A stretch of 64,000 nt of DNA, from NCBI RefSeq assembly GCF_001294205.1, contig NZ_LAQT01000031.1, positions 1 to 64,000 on the forward strand. The letters run 5' to 3'. Under the pieces are notes generated by a model. The model did no database searches. It was not told the origin of the DNA and was given only the letters and a program-made list of their open reading frames with translations. The position numbers and the translations under genes are program-made. The stretch's first letter is position 1. Every line of letters begins with the position of its first letter. Positions 28,939 to 38,680 of this stretch are shown in pieces. Source of the DNA: Amantichitinum ursilacus (GTDB lineage Bacteria > Pseudomonadota > Gammaproteobacteria > Burkholderiales > Chitinibacteraceae).

Positions 28939-29564
28939 CAGTGCGCTCCCAGATAAACGATGGTGAATACGCCGATCCAGACCACATCGAGCGCGTGCCA
29001 GAACAGGCTAAAACAGCGTAAGCGGCCCACCACGCGTGGCGTAAAGCCCAGCGTGGCCACTTGCGCCAGCATGCCCAACAACCACGCCAGCCCCAGCGTA
29101 ACGTGCGTGCCGTGCATGCCAACCAGCGCAAAGAAAGCCGACAAGAAGGCACTGCGTTGCGGGCCATTGCCATGGGCGATCATTTCGGTGAATTCGCTCA
29201 GTTCCAGCCCGATAAAGCCTAACCCGAGCGCAAACGTGATCGCCCCAAACACATAGGTATAGCGCGCACTGCGCTGGTCGATGGCTAGCGAGAACATGCC
29301 GCAGGTAAAGCTGGAGAGCAGCAAACATGCGGTCTCGATCAGCACATGGCCGCGATCAAACAGTTGGTGGCCCGAGGGCCCGCCCGCCGTCTGCCCCGAC
29401 AACACCGCATACGCCGCAAACAGCGCGGCAAACAAGATGATGTCGCTGAGGATAAATAGCCAGAAGCCATAACTGACCACTACGCGCGTGGGCGCGGGGC
29501 CGCGTTCGGAGATGGGAATCTCACTGCCTTCCGGCGTCATTTGCGAAATCTGGGCGTCGGTCAT
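28938..29564 (-). CDS. cyoC: Cytochrome bo3 quinol oxidase subunit III
   Basis: 208 residues, five-helix heme-copper oxidase subunit III, with [20 protein letters not shown] near 33, [11 protein letters not shown] near 87 and [18 protein letters not shown] near 143. The ATG at 29564 overlaps the cyoB stop (ATGA); the longer open frame lies within cyoB. Confidence 0.95.
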   Translation of the reverse strand: MTDAQISQMTPEGSEIPISERGPAPTRVVVSYGFWLFILSDIILFAALFAAYAVLSGQTAGGPSGHQLFDRGHVLIETACLLLSSFTCGMFSLAIDQRSARYTYVFGAITFALGLGFIGLELSEFTEMIAHGNGPQRSAFLSAFFALVGMHGTHVTLGLAWLLGMLAQVATLGFTPRVVGRLRCFSLFWHALDVVWIGVFTIVYLGAH

Positions 29565-31549
29565 GGCGGCGAGGGTCCAATCAATCGGGCGAGGTCGGTG
29601 TCTTCGGGGATCACTTCGATGTCGTGCACGGTGCGCCAGGCGTGCACCAGGCCGGTGGCGACGATGCCGACCAAGCCAATAATGGCCAGCCACCAGATAT
29701 GCCAGACCAGCGCAAACCCCATCGCCACCGAGAAGAACGCGGCGACAAAACCGGTGGCGCTGCCACGCGGCACATGCAGTTTTTCGGCGGGATCATACGG
29801 CGCGGCTTCGAGCGTTTTACGGCCCTCTTCGCGCGCCTGATGCCAGGCATCAAGGCCTTTGATTTGCGGCAGACGGGCAAAGTTATATTCCGGCGGCGGC
29901 GAGCGGGTGGACCATTCCAGCGTGCGGCCTTGCCAAGGGTCGCCACTGTGATCACGCCGCTGATCGCGCGTACGGATGCTGACCACCAATTGCGCAATCG
30001 TGAGCAAAATTCCGGCAAAGATGACCAAGGCGCCGACCAGAGCCACGATCATCATCGGTTGCCAGCCGGTTTCGGGATAATGCTGCATACGTCGCGTCGC
30101 ACCCATTAATCCCAGCAGATATAGCGGCATAAAGGCGAGGTAAAAACCAATTAACCAGCACCAGAAACTGGCTTTGCCCAAGCGTTCGTCCAGGGTAAAG
30201 CCGAAAGCCTTGGGAAACCAATAGGTGTAACCCGCAAACGCGCCAAAGACCACGCCGCCTATCACCACATTGTGGAAATGCGCTACCAAGAACAGGCTGT
30301 TATGCAAAACAAAATCGGCCGGTGGCACCGCCATTAAAACGCCGGTCATGCCGCCAATCACAAACGTGATCATAAAACCGATGGCCCACAATAACGGCGT
30401 ATTAAACCGCACCGTGCCGCCGTATAAAGTGAACAACCAGTTAAACACTTTAACGCCCGTGGGAATGGCGATAATCATGGTCATGATGCCGAAAAAGCCA
30501 TTAACGTCGGCCCCCGCCCCCATGGTAAAGAAGTGATGCAGCCAGACCATAAACGACAGAATACAAATGCCCATCGTGGCAATCACCATCGAGCGATAAC
30601 CAAATAACGCTTTGCCGGAGAATGTGGCAATCACTTCAGAGAACACACCAAATGCCGGCAGGATCAGGATATAAACTTCGGGATGGCCCCAAGCCCAGAT
30701 CAGATTGATATACATCATGGCGTTGCCGCCACCGTCATTGGTAAAGAAGTGGAAACCCAGATAACGGTCGAGCAATAACATGCCCAAGGTGGCGGTTAAA
30801 ATCGGGAATGCGGCAATGATCAATAAATTGGATGCCAATGCCGTCCAGGTAAAGATCGGCATGCGGCTATAACCCATGCCCGGCGCGCGCAGTTTAAGAA
30901 TGGTGGTGGTGAGATTGACGCCCGACAACAGCGTGCCCACGCCCGATATCTGCAACGACCACAAGTAATAATCGACGCCGACACCGGGCGAATACGCCAG
31001 CTCCGACAATGGCGGATAAACCAGCCAACCGGTGCGCGCGAATTCGCCGATCACCAAGGACATATTCAGTAACAACGCGCCTGATGCGGTCAGCCAGAAA
31101 CTGACTGAATTGAGCACCGGAAAGGCCACATCGCGCGCGCCAATCTGCAACGGCACCACAAAATTCATCAGGCCAACCATAAAAGTCATGGCCACAAAGA
31201 AAATCATGATGGTGCCGTGCGCAGAAAAAATCTGGTTGTAATGGTCGGGCGGCAGATAACCGTGCGCCGTGCCCGCCGCCATGGCCAATTGCGAACGCAT
31301 CATTAATGCGTCGGCAAAACCCCGCAGCAACATCACCAGGGCCAGCACCACATACATCACGCCAACGCGCTTATGGTCGACGCTGGTTATCCATTCTTTC
31401 CAGAAATACGGCCAGGCGCGCTTGTAGGTGACCAGACCCAGAATCGCCGCAATCACCGCAACCACCACCGCGGCGGAAATCAACGGTAATGGTTCGTTTA
31501 ACGGAATGGCGCTCCAATCCAGCTTGCCCAGTAATACGCTTGAACTCAT
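29561..31549 (-). CDS. cyoB: Cytochrome bo3 quinol oxidase subunit I (A1-type)
   Basis: 662 residues. Catalytic quinol oxidase with the A1-type glutamate in [17 protein letters not shown] near 283 and heme ligands in [17 protein letters not shown] near 415. The extra N- and C-terminal helices are typical of CyoB. It oxidises ubiquinol directly and pumps protons. It starts 3 bases after cyoA. A cyoE (heme O synthase) gene is not in the window. Confidence 0.97.
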   Translation of the reverse strand: MSSSVLLGKLDWSAIPLNEPLPLISAAVVVAVIAAILGLVTYKRAWPYFWKEWITSVDHKRVGVMYVVLALVMLLRGFADALMMRSQLAMAAGTAHGYLPPDHYNQIFSAHGTIMIFFVAMTFMVGLMNFVVPLQIGARDVAFPVLNSVSFWLTASGALLLNMSLVIGEFARTGWLVYPPLSELAYSPGVGVDYYLWSLQISGVGTLLSGVNLTTTILKLRAPGMGYSRMPIFTWTALASNLLIIAAFPILTATLGMLLLDRYLGFHFFTNDGGGNAMMYINLIWAWGHPEVYILILPAFGVFSEVIATFSGKALFGYRSMVIATMGICILSFMVWLHHFFTMGAGADVNGFFGIMTMIIAIPTGVKVFNWLFTLYGGTVRFNTPLLWAIGFMITFVIGGMTGVLMAVPPADFVLHNSLFLVAHFHNVVIGGVVFGAFAGYTYWFPKAFGFTLDERLGKASFWCWLIGFYLAFMPLYLLGLMGATRRMQHYPETGWQPMMIVALVGALVIFAGILLTIAQLVVSIRTRDQRRDHSGDPWQGRTLEWSTRSPPPEYNFARLPQIKGLDAWHQAREEGRKTLEAAPYDPAEKLHVPRGSATGFVAAFFSVAMGFALVWHIWWLAIIGLVGIVATGLVHAWRTVHDIEVIPEDTDLARLIGPSPP

Positions 31550-31552
31550 GGA

Positions 31553-32425
31553 TTACATCGCCATTGCGGAATGATCGGAAGTAGAGGCATCGTCTGCGGG
31601 GGAAGCGGCGCTTTCGGTGGCGCTGGCGCTAACCGGTAAAGGCCGCGCATCGACGATGGCATCGAATACGCCCTGGCCGATGGCGCCAAATTCCAGCGGC
31701 GTGGCTTGCAGGCCCGGTTTAGCCAATTGCGCGTAAGTGGCAGCGGTTAATTGCGCCGGATTGCGTTTGGCTGTCGCCACCCATTGGTTGAACTGGCCTT
31801 CCGGCAATGCCTGCACGTTAAAACGCATATCGGAGAAACCTTGCCCGCTAAATTGCGCTGACAGTCCAGGATAAACACCGGGCTTATCGGCCAATAAATT
31901 AAGCCGCGTGGACATGCCCGCCATCGTATAAATCTGGCTGCCTAATTGCGGCACAAAAAAACTGTTCATGACCGTCGCGGACGTCAATTGCAAACGCAGC
32001 GGCGCGCCGGCAGGCACCACCAGTTTGTTGACCGACGCGACGCCCAGCGCGGGATAGATAAACAGCCATTTCCAGTCCAGCGACACCACTTGCACGTCGA
32101 TGGGCGAATGCTTGGCCAGGATGCGTTTGGGCGGGTCGAGATCGTGCGAGCCGATCCACGCGATGCCGCCAAGAAACAGCACGATCAGCATCGGAATCGC
32201 CCACACCACCACCTCGACCGGGCCGGAATAGGCAAAGTCAGGCGAGCGTTTGGCCTTGGCGTTGCCCGCACGAAACCACCACGCAAACGCCAGCGTCAGC
32301 AGGATCACCGGGATGATCACCGCCAGCATGATGACCGTGGCATTGAGCAAAATCGTGCGCTCGGCGGCCGCTACCGGGCCTTGAGGGTCCAGCACGCCAA
32401 CCTGCAGGGATGAGATGACCGACAC
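31553..32425 (-). CDS. cyoA: Cytochrome bo3 quinol oxidase subunit II
   Basis: 290 residues. A GTG start with AGGAA 6 bases upstream fits the usual N-terminus just before LQVGVLDPQGPVAAAERTIL. Two membrane helices and a cupredoxin domain follow. The CuA ligands are lost, as expected for a quinol oxidase (NSFFVPQLGSQIYTMAGM in place of the CuA motif). The domain ends with a Ser/Ala-rich tail. It is the first gene of the cyo operon, with its promoter probably in the 110-base gap before it. Confidence 0.95.
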   Translation of the reverse strand: MSVISSLQVGVLDPQGPVAAAERTILLNATVIMLAVIIPVILLTLAFAWWFRAGNAKAKRSPDFAYSGPVEVVVWAIPMLIVLFLGGIAWIGSHDLDPPKRILAKHSPIDVQVVSLDWKWLFIYPALGVASVNKLVVPAGAPLRLQLTSATVMNSFFVPQLGSQIYTMAGMSTRLNLLADKPGVYPGLSAQFSGQGFSDMRFNVQALPEGQFNQWVATAKRNPAQLTAATYAQLAKPGLQATPLEFGAIGQGVFDAIVDARPLPVSASATESAASPADDASTSDHSAMAM

Positions 32426-32535
32426 CGCTGTTCCTGTGCTTACATCGTTTGTTAGCGATGGTAACGGATGCGAGGCGGCGGGCGTGTCGGGCGATGGCTG
32501 ATATTGCGCTGCCGCATGGGAGGGACATCGCCGGG

Positions 32536-33669
32536 TCAGGCGGGTTTGATTTGATAACGCGTGCTGCGGCCCGCCCCCGGCAGGCGTTCCAGACAGCCTT
32601 TTTCAACCAGATCGGCCAGATGGCGCGTGGCGGTTGCCTTGGAGACCTTAGCCACCGCTTGATAATGTGCTGCGGACAGGCCGCCTTCAAAACCGCGTTG
32701 ACCGCCGTCCAACAGCCGATTCAATACCTTGATTTGCTCGGCACTGAGCCCTTGGCCACGATGTATTTGCCAGAAGCGCGCCTCGGCCAGGGTGCGTTCG
32801 ATGCGTGCTTGTGCGCCGAGCAGGCTATCAAGCAACGTTTGCAGAAACCATTGCAGCCAACGCGTAATGTCGGGCGTGGCTTTCTGGCTGGATTCGAGAA
32901 TCGCGTAATAGCCTTTGCGATCATCCAGAATGCTGGCCGACATCGTGTACAACCTGATCGCCAGCGGCTCACTTTGCGCCAACGCCAGGTCGGTCAGCGC
33001 GCGGGTGAGGCGGCCATTACCATCCTCAAACGGATGTAAGGTGACAAACCAGAAATGCGCGACGCCAGCGCGTAGCAATGGTGGCAAGGTGGCATCGCTC
33101 AGCGAGGCAGCAAACCACGTGAGAAACACGTTTAGCTGTTCGGCCAGGCCTTCGCCCGGCGGCGCCTCGAAATGCACAACAGGTCGATCTTGCCGCCCCG
33201 ACACCACTTGCATGACTTCGTCGCCACGCAATGCACCCACGCGGATTTTGCGCGGCAGCAGCAGTGGTTCTTGTTCGGGAAACAGCAGCGCATGCCAATG
33301 CAAAAGACGTTGCAGCGTCAGCGCAATATCAGCCTGCTGCGTGGCATCAAGCATCAGCTCAGCCAGACCTTCGCTGCGTGCGCTTGTGCGCTGGGTAACC
33401 GCAGCGGGCACATCCAGCCGCCGTGCCAGCGACGATCGCACCGACTCGACGTTGAGATGTTCACCTTCGATTTCGCTAGAAGTAATGATGTTCTGCAACA
33501 GCACATCCAGCTGTGCCTGACGGTCCAGATCCGCACCGATCGCACCCGCCATGCCGAGCAAACGCGCTTGCGCGGCCACACATTGCAGCAATAACGGCGC
33601 CAACGCATCGGCCTCCCAATGTAGCCGGGGCCAATCGGGGTGTTGCCAGATCCACGGTTGTTTTTGCAT
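32536..33669 (-). CDS. Fic family protein (class II, DUF4172-Fic-winged helix)
   Basis: 377 residues. The N-terminus WIWQHPDWPRLHW is the DUF4172 signature. The inhibitory helix TSSEIEGE (residues 63-70) precedes the Fic domain (class II). The catalytic motif HPFEDGNGR (212-220) is intact, so AMP transfer is expected once the helix is displaced. The C-terminal part (SKATATRHLADLVEKGCLERLPGAGRSTRY) is a winged-helix DNA-binding domain. The ATG at 33669 was preferred over 33726 because the latter would place a repeated operator-like array inside the gene, and AAGG lies upstream of 33669. Confidence 0.9.
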   Translation of the reverse strand: MQKQPWIWQHPDWPRLHWEADALAPLLLQCVAAQARLLGMAGAIGADLDRQAQLDVLLQNIITSSEIEGEHLNVESVRSSLARRLDVPAAVTQRTSARSEGLAELMLDATQQADIALTLQRLLHWHALLFPEQEPLLLPRKIRVGALRGDEVMQVVSGRQDRPVVHFEAPPGEGLAEQLNVFLTWFAASLSDATLPPLLRAGVAHFWFVTLHPFEDGNGRLTRALTDLALAQSEPLAIRLYTMSASILDDRKGYYAILESSQKATPDITRWLQWFLQTLLDSLLGAQARIERTLAEARFWQIHRGQGLSAEQIKVLNRLLDGGQRGFEGGLSAAHYQAVAKVSKATATRHLADLVEKGCLERLPGAGRSTRYQIKPA

Positions 33670-33696
33670 ACGCTCGCCTTGGGCGGACAAGGGGAA

Positions 33697-33759
33697 TGAG
33701 CCGATTAAATGCGCTAATCGGCTCACAGAATGAGCCGATTATGAGCCTTATTCGGCTCA
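33697..33759. promoter_or_regulatory. Paired inverted-repeat operator array upstream of fic
   Basis: Four copies of TGAGCCGATTA occur as two inverted pairs: 33697-33707 with 33715-33725, and 33731-33741 with 33749-33759 (last copy one mismatch). Both pairs have a 7-base spacer, and their centres are 34 bases apart. The array fills most of the gap between fic and the GNAT gene. It probably binds a regulator, most simply the winged helix of the Fic protein. Confidence 0.75.
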
Positions 33760-33769
33760 CGCGCGCAAT

Positions 33770-34333
33770 CTAGAGCTGCTTGTACATGATGGTGGTGGCA
33801 TGCAAGCCGCGGCCCGCCTCGATTTCCGGCGCATCCAGCGCGTAATCGGGGATCCGGCCGACCACCTGATAGCCGAGCCCGATATACAGCGGTTCGGCCT
33901 CGCTGCCGCTGCGGGTGTCGAGCGTCAGCAAGGTGCGGTTCAATTCGCCGGCGAGGGTTTCGAGCTGGCGCATCAGGGCCTTGGCGATGCCCAGGCGGCG
34001 GAATTGCGGATGAACCATCAGCTTGCGCACTTCGGCGCGATGCGGCTGGTTGGGCGGCGTGTCGTAATCAAGCTGCACCGATCCTGCGAGCTGGCCGTCT
34101 TGCAGGGCCACCAGCAAGCTGCGCGTGCCGGATTGCAGCGCGGGCAGCACGTTGCCACGCCAGAATGCTTCGGCTTGCGTCGCTGAAAACGGCATCAAAA
34201 AACTGATGCTGGCTCCGGCGGCGACGCAATCCTGCAGCAGGCGCGTCAACGCGGGCAGATAGCTTTCGAGGTCGGCGGCGGTGAAGACGGCGATGGTTGA
34301 AGCTTGGGTCGGGGTCGGGTTGGACATGGGCAT
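33770..34333 (-). CDS. GNAT family N-acetyltransferase
   Basis: 187 residues, one GNAT domain. The acetyl-CoA loop is in VRKLMVHPQFRRLGIAKALMRQLE near 112-135 (the R/Q-x-x-G/A region), followed by LLTLDTRSGSEAEPLYIGLGYQVVGRIPDY. The substrate is unknown; the closest pattern is bacterial small-molecule acetyltransferases. Its start shares a base with the stop of the XRE-cupin regulator, so the two genes form an operon. Confidence 0.85.
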   Translation of the reverse strand: MPMSNPTPTQASTIAVFTAADLESYLPALTRLLQDCVAAGASISFLMPFSATQAEAFWRGNVLPALQSGTRSLLVALQDGQLAGSVQLDYDTPPNQPHRAEVRKLMVHPQFRRLGIAKALMRQLETLAGELNRTLLTLDTRSGSEAEPLYIGLGYQVVGRIPDYALDAPEIEAGRGLHATTIMYKQL

Positions 34334-34905
34334 CACACAATGAACAGGTAGTAGCGGGCGCCAGAATCGGCAGGCGTATCGAAAGCGCTGGCGCCGTGCA
34401 GTTGGTAGCGCAGACAGTCGCCCGGTTGCAGATCGTAAGTGTGGCAATCCACCGTGATGCGCAGCTGGCCTTCTTGTAATACCAGATGGTGTTCCAGTCC
34501 CGGCCGCGGCGAGGCTTCGTAGCGGATGTGGGTGTCGGGGTCCAGTTCGCATAGCAGCGCTTCGCCAGCGAGCGTGGCGGCGGGCGGCGAAACGGAACGA
34601 CGACGGAAACCTTGTTGCGGATCGGACCAGATCGCTTGGGCGTCGGGGCGGATGAGCGGCTCAAATTGCGCTTCGACCATGCGCATCAATCTTGAGACGG
34701 TCAGGCCATAAGCGGCGCAGAGCTTGCCCAGCACGCTGGCGGTAGGGCTGACTTCGGCATTCTCCAGCCTGGATAAGGTGGCGCGGCTGATGCCACTGCG
34801 GCGGGAGAGTTCGTCGAGCGACCAGAATTGCTCGGTGCGCAGCGATTTAAGGCGCAGCGCGAGGTGCTGGTCGAGAGGGTCGGGGTGGGGGGATGGGGTT
34901 TCCAT
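34333..34905 (-). CDS. XRE-cupin transcriptional regulator
   Basis: 190 residues. The N-terminal HTH (LKSLRTEQFWSLDELSRRSGISRATLSRLENAEVSPTASVLGKL) is followed by a C-terminal cupin fold (HHLVLQEGQLRITVDCHTYDLQPGDCLRYQLHGA near 135-165). Such regulators sense a small ligand. The start is uncertain: ATG at 34905 or 34926. The later one is used because an operator-like palindrome overlaps the region between them. It probably regulates itself and the coupled acetyltransferase. Confidence 0.85.
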   Translation of the reverse strand: METPSPHPDPLDQHLALRLKSLRTEQFWSLDELSRRSGISRATLSRLENAEVSPTASVLGKLCAAYGLTVSRLMRMVEAQFEPLIRPDAQAIWSDPQQGFRRRSVSPPAATLAGEALLCELDPDTHIRYEASPRPGLEHHLVLQEGQLRITVDCHTYDLQPGDCLRYQLHGASAFDTPADSGARYYLFIV

Positions 34906-34930
34906 ATATGGGAATATATTCCCCATATGG
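34902..34930. promoter_or_regulatory. Palindrome at the start of the XRE-cupin gene
   Basis: A perfect 14-bp palindrome GGGAATATATTCCC (34910-34923), flanked by CCATAT on the left and ATATGG on the right, covers the translation start. It is a good candidate autoregulatory operator. Confidence 0.6.
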
Positions 34931-35117
34931 AAATTGGGTCAAGGCTGTGGCGCGTTAGCCGCAGTCGCCGCTTGGCGCTTACTAGCGGGCAACCTGACAG
35001 GCTGGGTCAATGGCACACTCGCACCATCAAAAATCCTGACATGCTGGTAAGGCAGTTGCGCGAATGCCTTTCTCTACAACTCGGGGCAAATCAAATATCA
35101 ACCGCCCGCGCATAACC

Positions 35118-36152
35118 ATGACCACGACTCACTCGCTCGCCCGTTGGCTGCTATCTGCCCTCATCCTTGTGGTCCAGCCCGCGTATGCCGATGCGCTGGC
35201 CGACCAGACCGATGTTCATAACCGGATAACCGCATTACTCGACGCGCGCAGTTTTGCCGAGCTGGACGCGCAAATGGATGCCGCACGCAAAAGCCACTCC
35301 ACCGCCCCCGACGGTACGCCGCTGTTACAGCTGTACTACAGCGCGTTCACCGTCAATTGCGGCTGCACCGAGCACAGCATTGCAGAGCCCGATGCGTTGC
35401 AATGGGTGCGTTGGCGGCAGGCGCTGGAACAATGGCGCCGCCTGGCGCCGCAATCGATCAACGCGCAAATCCTTTACGCCACTTATCATATTTCGTATGG
35501 CGAATATGCCCGCGGCACCGATTACGCGAAAGATGTGCGGCCTGACCAGTGGAAAATGATGCAGACCTACCTGGACCGCGCTGCAACGCTGTTACAAAGC
35601 ATGAGCGGCCCTGCCCGCGAAGACCGCGGTTGGTATGCCGCAAAGCTGCGTTTACTGCGATTGCAAGGCATCGACAATCGCCACGAATACGTTTTGCTGT
35701 GGCAAGAAGCCACCCAAAAATATCCGGACTATTTGCCGCTTTATACTTTGGCCGCGGGCTATTTTGAGCCGCGCTGGATGGGTTCTGAGCAAGAAGAAAA
35801 AGCGCTGATTGAGCACGCGGTGGCGTTAACACAAAGCTTTTGGGGCGAGTCTTTATATGCCCGGCTTTACGCTCGAGATATGCGCTATGACCAAACACTG
35901 GATCCCGCTGTGGATTGGCCGCGCATGCGTAAAGGCTTTGAGCGTGTTGTGCATGACTTTCCGGCAGCCGTTAATTACAGCCAGTACGCCCGCTTTGCCT
36001 GCCAATATGGCGATCTGAAGGCGCTACGCTCTGCCGTCAAACACATTGATTCAGCGCAACCGCTGATCCATACGTGGGGCTATTCGCGCGATTTGTTCAA
36101 TCGTTGCATGGCCTACGCAAAATCCGGCACGGCTAATAAAAAACCGGTGTGA
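35118..36152 (+). CDS. Secreted DUF4034-like protein, copy 1
   Basis: 344 residues with a signal peptide (WLLSALILVVQPAYA). The body resembles DUF4034: a helical N-terminal segment ITALLDARSFAELDAQMDAAR, then YTLAAGYFEPRWMGS and AVDWPRMRKGFERVVHDFP. Cysteines in VNCGCTEH and ARFACQYGD may form disulfides. The function of the family is unknown. It is a tandem paralogue of the next gene, with shared order SYGEY/SYGQY, MSGPAR, DYLPLYT/YYLPVYT and FACQYGD/FSCQYGD. Confidence 0.8.
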   Translation: MTTTHSLARWLLSALILVVQPAYADALADQTDVHNRITALLDARSFAELDAQMDAARKSHSTAPDGTPLLQLYYSAFTVNCGCTEHSIAEPDALQWVRWRQALEQWRRLAPQSINAQILYATYHISYGEYARGTDYAKDVRPDQWKMMQTYLDRAATLLQSMSGPAREDRGWYAAKLRLLRLQGIDNRHEYVLLWQEATQKYPDYLPLYTLAAGYFEPRWMGSEQEEKALIEHAVALTQSFWGESLYARLYARDMRYDQTLDPAVDWPRMRKGFERVVHDFPAAVNYSQYARFACQYGDLKALRSAVKHIDSAQPLIHTWGYSRDLFNRCMAYAKSGTANKKPV

Positions 36153-36204
36153 TCATTTCATTTACAACGCTTGTTAATTGCAATCTCCCGCTATCGGTAT
36201 ATCC

Positions 36205-37338
36205 ATGTACATACCCAGACTGTTTTATCGCTTGTTGTTACCACTGCTTGCACTGTGCGTTTGCTCCAGCACGGTAGCGAATGCGGGCTCTACGCCGGCC
36301 AAGCCGACCGAAGCGATGGAGTTACGCAATCAGTTCATCAAGCTGTTAGAAGCGCGCAATTTTGTGGAGCTTGATCGGCGCATTGATCAAGCGCGCCGGG
36401 ATCATCTGACGATTGCTTTGGGTTACCCCAAGCTGCAGATCTACTACAACATATTCAGCCAGGGCTGCGGCTGCACACCGCAGGAGACCGATGCGATGGA
36501 CTGGATTACATGGCGCAAGAATCTGAATGATTGGCGCGCGCAGTACCCACGCTCGGTGTCTGCGCAAATTCTGGATGCAACCTATGACATCTCCTATGGG
36601 CAATACGTGCGTGGCAGCGGTTGGGCCAGGAGCGTAACGCCGGAACAATGGAAAGAGCTGGGCGCGAATATTGAAAAGGCTTACCAAAAGCTGCAACAGA
36701 TGTCCGGCCCTGCACGTCAGGATCCGGGCTGGTATATCGCCATGCTGAAACTGACCCGTTATCGTGAAGGCGATCATAAGGACGAGTATCTGGACGTTCT
36801 CAAAGAGGCCATGACTAAATTTCCCTATTACTTGCCGGTATATACCACCGGCAGCTATATATTTGAGCCCAAGTGGGGCGGGTCAAATGAAGCTTTAAGC
36901 ACGTTTATCGACCAATCGGCGCGCCGCACCTATCCACGCTGGGGCGATTCGCTTTATGCCCGCTTGTATTCAAGCGAATTAATTGAAGGGCCCCAAGACG
37001 AATTGGCGGCCATGGTGGATTGGCCCCGGATGCGTGCCGGTTTTGAGCGATTGATTCATGACTATCCGGCCAAAGACAATTACGCTGCCTATGCACGCTT
37101 CTCCTGCCAATATGGGGATATTGATGCGCTAAAGCAGGCAATGCCGCATGTTGATGCAACCCATTTTGATTCGGTCTGGTGGGGCCAGACGCCCCAGTTC
37201 TTCCAATACTGCTTGCAGTTAAGCCGCCGCGATCTGCCGGGTCAAAAACCTGACGAGGCGCCCAACGCGCGCAATTCGGTCATCTGGCGGCACCAGCAGC
37301 CGACCGGAATGCCCGTACCTCCGCAACCGGCTCATTAA
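36205..37338 (+). CDS. Secreted DUF4034-like protein, copy 2
   Basis: 377 residues with a signal peptide (LLLPLLALCVCSSTVANA). It aligns with the preceding gene along most of its length: NFVELDRRIDQAR, GCGCTPQE, SYGQYVRGSGWA, MSGPARQDPGWY, SLYARLYSSEL, MVDWPRMRAGFERLIHDYP and FSCQYGD. By eye about half the residues agree in the aligned parts, which suggests an old tandem duplication. The C-terminal Pro-rich tail is its own. The two genes are 52 bases apart and probably cotranscribed. Confidence 0.8.
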   Translation: MYIPRLFYRLLLPLLALCVCSSTVANAGSTPAKPTEAMELRNQFIKLLEARNFVELDRRIDQARRDHLTIALGYPKLQIYYNIFSQGCGCTPQETDAMDWITWRKNLNDWRAQYPRSVSAQILDATYDISYGQYVRGSGWARSVTPEQWKELGANIEKAYQKLQQMSGPARQDPGWYIAMLKLTRYREGDHKDEYLDVLKEAMTKFPYYLPVYTTGSYIFEPKWGGSNEALSTFIDQSARRTYPRWGDSLYARLYSSELIEGPQDELAAMVDWPRMRAGFERLIHDYPAKDNYAAYARFSCQYGDIDALKQAMPHVDATHFDSVWWGQTPQFFQYCLQLSRRDLPGQKPDEAPNARNSVIWRHQQPTGMPVPPQPAH

Positions 37339-37362
37339 CGTCCGGCGCTGGGCCGCGATGGA

Positions 37363-37713
37363 TCAAGTCTCATCCGGCCCATCAATATAAGCCCGGAAAT
37401 CAATCGCATCCGCGCTCAGCGCGATGGTTTCCGAGGCCGATTCCACGCCAAAGCGCAGATCGCCGGTGACGAAGCCTTCTTTCTCCAGCCCGTCTTTATC
37501 GGTGTAGGTGATTTTGAGCTTGACGTCGCGCGTGCACAGCGCGGTGTCGGGGTGGTCGTTGTCGGGTTCGGTATCGCCCACTGACAGGACTTGTTGTACC
37601 GTGGCGCGCTCGGTGCCGTAGCCCTCTTCCGGCACCGGCACGGTTTTGCCGAGTAACACCACGGACAATTGGCCCAGCGCTTTGTTGTTGGCGTTCCAGT
37701 CTGCGACTTGCAT
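37363..37713 (-). CDS. Hypothetical protein, 116 residues
   Basis: Not recognised. The ATG at 37713 has GGAGA about 6 bases upstream; the longer open frame upstream overlaps the neighbouring gene region. The product is soluble and acidic, predicted mostly beta, with VPVPEEGYGTERATVQQVLSVGDTEPDNDHPD and KLKITYTDKDGLEKEGFVTGDLRFG. It follows the DUF3144 gene on the same strand. Confidence 0.6.
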   Translation of the reverse strand: MQVADWNANNKALGQLSVVLLGKTVPVPEEGYGTERATVQQVLSVGDTEPDNDHPDTALCTRDVKLKITYTDKDGLEKEGFVTGDLRFGVESASETIALSADAIDFRAYIDGPDET

Positions 37714-37825
37714 GGTGATTCTCCGGTTAGTCCATGCAGCCATTCTGCGCAGATGCGTGCGTGGCCGAAGTCGGCGAAGTGAGCAACCCGCTGTGGGATG
37801 GCCCGGCCGTGTCTGCGGACGCGCA

Positions 37826-38125
37826 TCAGGATTCGGGCTCAGTCTTGTCCATGTACTCAGCAAAATGCGCGATGTATTCGTCCAGGTTTTCTTCGAGCAT
37901 CGCCCGATATTGCGCGACGAAATAATCCAGCGTTTCTGCGCGGGCGGCTTGCATGTCGGCGCCGTTTTCAAAACCGCAGGCGCTGACCCAGGCATTGAAG
38001 CGCGCGAGCGCGTACATCATCGAGGCGCTAACTTTGCCGCGGCTGGTGTCCAGACAATGCTCGTTGGCGAGATGAATGTGGGCGTCGGCGCGGGTGTAGA
38101 ACTGGTCGTCGGTGTTTTGCGGCAT
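37826..38125 (-). CDS. DUF3144 domain protein
   Basis: 99 residues, almost all DUF3144: FYTRADAHIHLANEHCL at the N-terminus, then VSASMMYALARFNAWVSAC and DYFVAQYRAMLEENLDEYIAHF. Helical, cytoplasmic, function unknown. It lies between the 116-residue gene and the PIN gene on the same strand. Confidence 0.8.
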   Translation of the reverse strand: MPQNTDDQFYTRADAHIHLANEHCLDTSRGKVSASMMYALARFNAWVSACGFENGADMQAARAETLDYFVAQYRAMLEENLDEYIAHFAEYMDKTEPES

Positions 38126-38176
38126 GGGTGGGCTCGGGTTACGGAGACGGGACGGCAGATGGCGATGCGAAGGCGC

Positions 38177-38680
38177 CTATTCTGCCGGTTTCTTGCGCGA
38201 CCAGGCCACCCGCCTTGCATCGCATTCGCGCTTGGGAAACCGTGCACCCTCACTCAACATTTCTTCCAGCGCGGCCGCAGCGCTTACCGGCGCGATTACG
38301 CCGTAGCCCACCATCTGGTCCAGCAGCCAGAGTGCGCCGTGCACTTCAATGCCGTCTTTCAGCGCCTGGGCGCGTAGAGGGCCGTCACTGGTCAGCAAAG
38401 GCCAGCCCGTGATGGTTGCGAGCAAATAACACGACACATCGGCGATCGAGCTATTGCGATGCGCAATCCGGAGCGCGTTGAGGCGATCAATTTCAGATTC
38501 GCCGATCGCCTCAACCACTAATCCCCGCTCCAGCAAACAAGCGCCATCCATTTTGATCAGTTCGTCCATGACGTTTTGCGTTGAACAAAACGTAAACGGC
38601 AACTGGAATAACTCGTCCAGCAAGCCGCCCTGCTGGAAATGAATCCACACATTGGTATCACCGAAATAAATTCGCGACAT
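38177..38680 (-). CDS. PIN-like domain protein (probable toxin)
   Basis: 167 residues. The PIN order is visible: YFGDTNVWIHF at the N-terminus (first aspartate D8), VMDELIKMD (acidic pair near 40), SSIADVSCYLLATITGWPLLTSDGPLR with the third and fourth acidic positions near 80-100. PIN proteins of this type are Mg-dependent ribonucleases, often toxins. The ATG follows the stop of the XRE/ImmA-like gene with no gap, so it is translated as the second gene of a toxin-antitoxin-like pair. Confidence 0.75.
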   Translation of the reverse strand: MSRIYFGDTNVWIHFQQGGLLDELFQLPFTFCSTQNVMDELIKMDGACLLERGLVVEAIGESEIDRLNALRIAHRNSSIADVSCYLLATITGWPLLTSDGPLRAQALKDGIEVHGALWLLDQMVGYGVIAPVSAAAALEEMLSEGARFPKRECDARRVAWSRKKPAE

